64,000 bases of DNA from Arctopsyche grandis (Eukaryota; Arthropoda; Insecta; Trichoptera; Hydropsychidae). Location of the stretch: positions 13,454,001-13,518,000 of the forward strand of contig NC_135358.1 of NCBI RefSeq assembly GCF_051622035.1. The letters are read 5' to 3'. Each line of letters begins with the position of its first letter. The first letter of the stretch is position 1. The notes beneath the pieces are model-generated. The model worked only from the letters and a program-made list of their open reading frames with translations. It was not told the DNA's origin and did no database searches. A program made the translations under genes and the position numbers. Of this stretch, positions 60,962 to 64,000 are shown piece by piece.

Positions 60962-62283
60962 TACAATTTGCAATGTCTAATTCAAATTTTTATTTTATTT
61001 TATTTATGTGCGGGATGCGAATCAGGCGAATATGTGTTTTTTTTTTACTGTTAAAAGAAGATTGACGAATCTTACATACATACATATTTTGATAGATTCG
61101 TATCAAAAGAGGATAAGATTATTGTATTCGTTTTTGAAGTAGAATTCCGGTAAGCTTTTTACAATAGCGCTCAAAACATCTAAAGGACAGTGGTACTCTC
61201 TGGATTACCTTTCTTTTGATTCTATTCTAAGAAATCTATTATATTTCGTTACAATGCTACATGCTTTTATTCCGTTCGATTTGAAGATACATATACGAAT
61301 ATATTTTTGTCCATTATGCTTATGTTTATCGATTTTTCCATGTTTTTCATTGTCATCTAATAGCGATTCAATTTTTCGTATTTAAAATTAAAAATAATAC
61401 ATCTTCGTTTGTGGGTCAATTGGATATGCTCTTGTTTCGGTCGATCCCAATTTGAACGCTTTAACAGCTGAGATGTCTGGACGTGCCATTGTCCGCAATT
61501 CAATTTTAAAACTGTACTATGACATCATCACGAATGGAGCATAAAATATGCGTACGCACTCGTACATCATCATTTTACAATCTATGACTATGTATGTATG
61601 TATGTGTGTACAAAGCGATTTGCAGCGTATTGATATAATTACTGTCATTATTGCCGTATGTTATTATCATGATTTAGTCTGGCCATTACGTTTTTTTTTT
61701 TTATATATTATTCTTAATATCAGTTGGAATCGCTTCTACATATTATCCATACATAGATGAGCGTCAGAGCAATTAATAGAATATGAATTTCAAAGAGACC
61801 ATTTTTCGTGAGTCATACTAATTGTAAGTTGTTAGAACATGTACTTGTTAGAACAATAATGGCCGACTTTAGTATCGACAATACCTACATGTGTCTATTT
61901 TGTATTATAAAATATAATATGTATGCACATATGTATATATGCTATATATTGTAAATATATATAATATAATAAGCATAAACTATGTAACTAATTTATACAT
62001 ACTTGACTTTGATAAATGGTTCATTTGCATTTTTCTAAGTTGTTTTCATTAACAATCTCTATCCGAGTCACATTTGAATCAAATGTTTATTGATGAATAT
62101 TTTTAGTAGTTTCATAATACGCATGACATTAAAATGTCATTAACTCGTTATGCAAAGTTGTTTTGCATCAAACGCATATATGTATAGTATGACATCATCA
62201 CATCGTCTGGAAAATTGAAGTCTCAAAATTGGTTTCACTGTTCTAAGGAACACTTTGGTGCTTTTATTTCCGAGTTCAGTTTT
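60962..62283. other. AT-rich spacer
   Basis: No coding exon or delimited repeat was recognised beyond short microsatellites (61568-61590, 61911-61975). Confidence 0.4.
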
Positions 62284-62291
62284 ATAATATC

Positions 62292-63469
62292 CAGTGCCAG
62301 CCTTACACCCTATGGCACCCTCAGGCAATTTTTTCTAAGCGCCCCTAATTTTTTTTTTAAAAACTGTAAAAGATTTCCCAACCCCAGTTGGAGTTAAAAA
62401 TAAATAAATAAAATGATAATTCAGAAGTGAACTTTCCGAGCCTTTTTTTTTTGAGCAAAATCTATAATTAAAGCTGAAAAATCTTGATTTTCAGCGATAT
62501 CATTTTCAGTAGATAGATTTTAAAAACTGGAAAGTCTATTTTGTGAGATGGTAGACCGGAGATAAGTTATGTTTCGAAAAACTACGTTCACCACTATACA
62601 TATATATGATACAGTTTCAGGCAGTGTCAGCAAAATTCGCATGTTTGGATACAATTTTTATAAATCATGCTGGTTTATAAACTTTAATACAACGAGTGTA
62701 TTAATTTTACCTTGAATTTTATTTGAAAGAAAGGCTTTTAAATTAATAGTTTCATTACTAATAATATCAGATTTTTAATTCGCGGTGAGCTTAATTTGAA
62801 GATCGGCTCTTTCCGGTAGTTTGTTTACAAAATACACAAATCAGATTTTTAATTCGCGGTGAGCTTAATTTGAAGATCGGCTCTTTCCGGTAGATTGTTT
62901 ACAAAATACACAAAACCCTCACGTCTCTGAATATTTGTTCAACTGTTCGAATCTTTCTTTCATTGATACCAATGTTGTACCTAAGAAATAAATGTTAATT
63001 TAATTGAAAAAGAACATCGTACGTACCAAACAATTCATGAAACAAGAAAACTGACACATTTTAATTGTTCCGCTGATGTGGTTGCTTCATCAGCTACCTA
63101 GATATTTTCTTTTAGTTTCAGATAAAGTAATTAAAACATCATTAACGTCAAGAATTTGATAACGAACTGCTTTGACACTTGTGGTTTTCGCTTCCAATCG
63201 TCTGTCAGATAATAAGGAATTATCTAAGGAATATAATTGCGCATGAATCAGTTAGAATCTTTCAGCGATATATTGAAGCTGAACAAAGTGTTAACATGTT
63301 TATAGTTAAGAAAGTAGAAGCGCCTTTGGCCCTCTAATCTAAAATTGTGTAGGGCCTTTGGCGCTCTAATTTAAAATTTGAAAGCGCCTTCGGCGAATTG
63401 AGCGGCACCCTAACTCACTCGGCGCCCTCGGGCGCCGCCCAACCTAGCTCCCCCCTAAAACCCGCACTG
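62292..63469. mobile_element. hAT element, longer relative of the 56.3-kb MITE, opposite orientation
   Basis: The left end CAGTGCCAGCCTTACACCC matches the right end of the 56301-57896 MITE, and the right end (read inwards CAGTGCGGGTTTTAGGGGGG) matches its left end. An exact 8-bp duplication ATAATATC flanks it (62284-62291 and 63470-63477). GGCGCC-rich subterminal DNA lies at 63330-63440. It contains a 74-bp tandem duplication (62767-62914). No transposase was recognised. Confidence 0.85.
62767..62914. repeat. 74-bp direct tandem duplication
   Basis: Two adjacent copies starting TCAGATTTTTAATTCGCGGT at 62767 and 62841 that differ at only one or two positions, so the duplication is recent. Confidence 0.95.
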
Positions 63470-64000
63470 ATAATATCATATCGTTTTTACTATAATATTT
63501 ATATATTGCAGCGAAACTGAGAATGATATTTTTGTAGTCGCCAAGTAGGATATCAATGTAGGTACAATGTAGTCGCCAAGTAGGATATCTGATACTCCTC
63601 TTAAATACTATGTACATGCAAATGTAATCTCATCCTCAGAGTATTGAGACTTCGAGAATCCGTTAACTTTTACTAGACTTCGTAAAAATTGGACTTTAGT
63701 GCAACTTTCTAAACTGTATGATGTTTCTTATGCATCTTTAATTTGACACCATTTAACCTTATTGATGTTTTGTTACAATGCTTTTCATTGTGCTAGTGCA
63801 CTTTGTGCGCAATTGAAGTACTATGTATCATACGTCGAGTGCATAATCTTGTGGAACGTGTAACATGCAAATGAGAAAACTGCAATAGAGCCGTGTGACT
63901 CATTCAGAATATTTTTAACTCGCCACATAAATATAAACTTGTAGTTTTATGTTTTTTAATATTAATGTGCCTATTCTATAGATTCCATAGCTTTTAGAGC
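63470..64000. other. Spacer with a short local repeat
   Basis: GTAGTCGCCAAGTAGGATATC occurs twice, about 35 bases apart, around 63534-63590. Nothing else was recognised. Confidence 0.45.

Overview
This is eukaryotic DNA, almost certainly from an insect. It is AT-rich, its genes are split by many short introns with standard splice sites, and the recognisable proteins are animal ones: RNA polymerase II subunit RPB4, a FAM117/GLCCI1 protein, a plexin and TRRAP. Intergenic DNA is full of the TATGTA/TACATA microsatellites common in insect genomes. I could not fix the order or species from the sequence.

Layout. About 2.45-3.18 kb (+): an unrecognised two-exon gene for a small two-helix membrane protein with PPxY motifs. 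4.25-5.93 kb: one hAT transposon inserted in another. 6.41-7.19 kb (+): RPB4 in three exons. 9.93-13.21 kb (-): seven 3' coding exons of a FAM117/GLCCI1 gene, convergent with RPB4; its first exon was not found. 13.5-19.9 kb: small terminal-inverted-repeat elements, a hAT relic, a cluster of three solo LTRs (two nested) and a Harbinger relic. 22.67-28.45 kb (-): an entire 1,924-residue plexin in one uninterrupted exon. 31.49-46.33 kb (+): complete TRRAP (Nipped-A/Tra1), which I resolved into 40 coding exons with a continuous frame giving 3,896 residues. 49.4-55.6 kb (+): a CpG-rich first-exon candidate and, 5.7 kb on, an exon resembling the N-terminus of FNDC3-type proteins. 53-63.5 kb: dense transposons (hAT, piggyBac-like, mariner relics, solo LTR), many with exact target-site duplications.

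The host genes do not form a pathway: RPB4 and TRRAP belong to basal and activated transcription, plexin is a semaphorin guidance receptor, and FAM117/GLCCI1 is poorly characterised. The plexin and TRRAP genes are divergent, about 3 kb apart, with GC-rich DNA near both 5' ends.

The most distinctive features are five nested mobile-element insertions whose inner and outer target-site duplications can be read directly, the intronless plexin in an intron-rich neighbourhood, and two GC-AG introns with identical GCAAGT donors. I found no CRISPR array, operon or convincing new molecular system.
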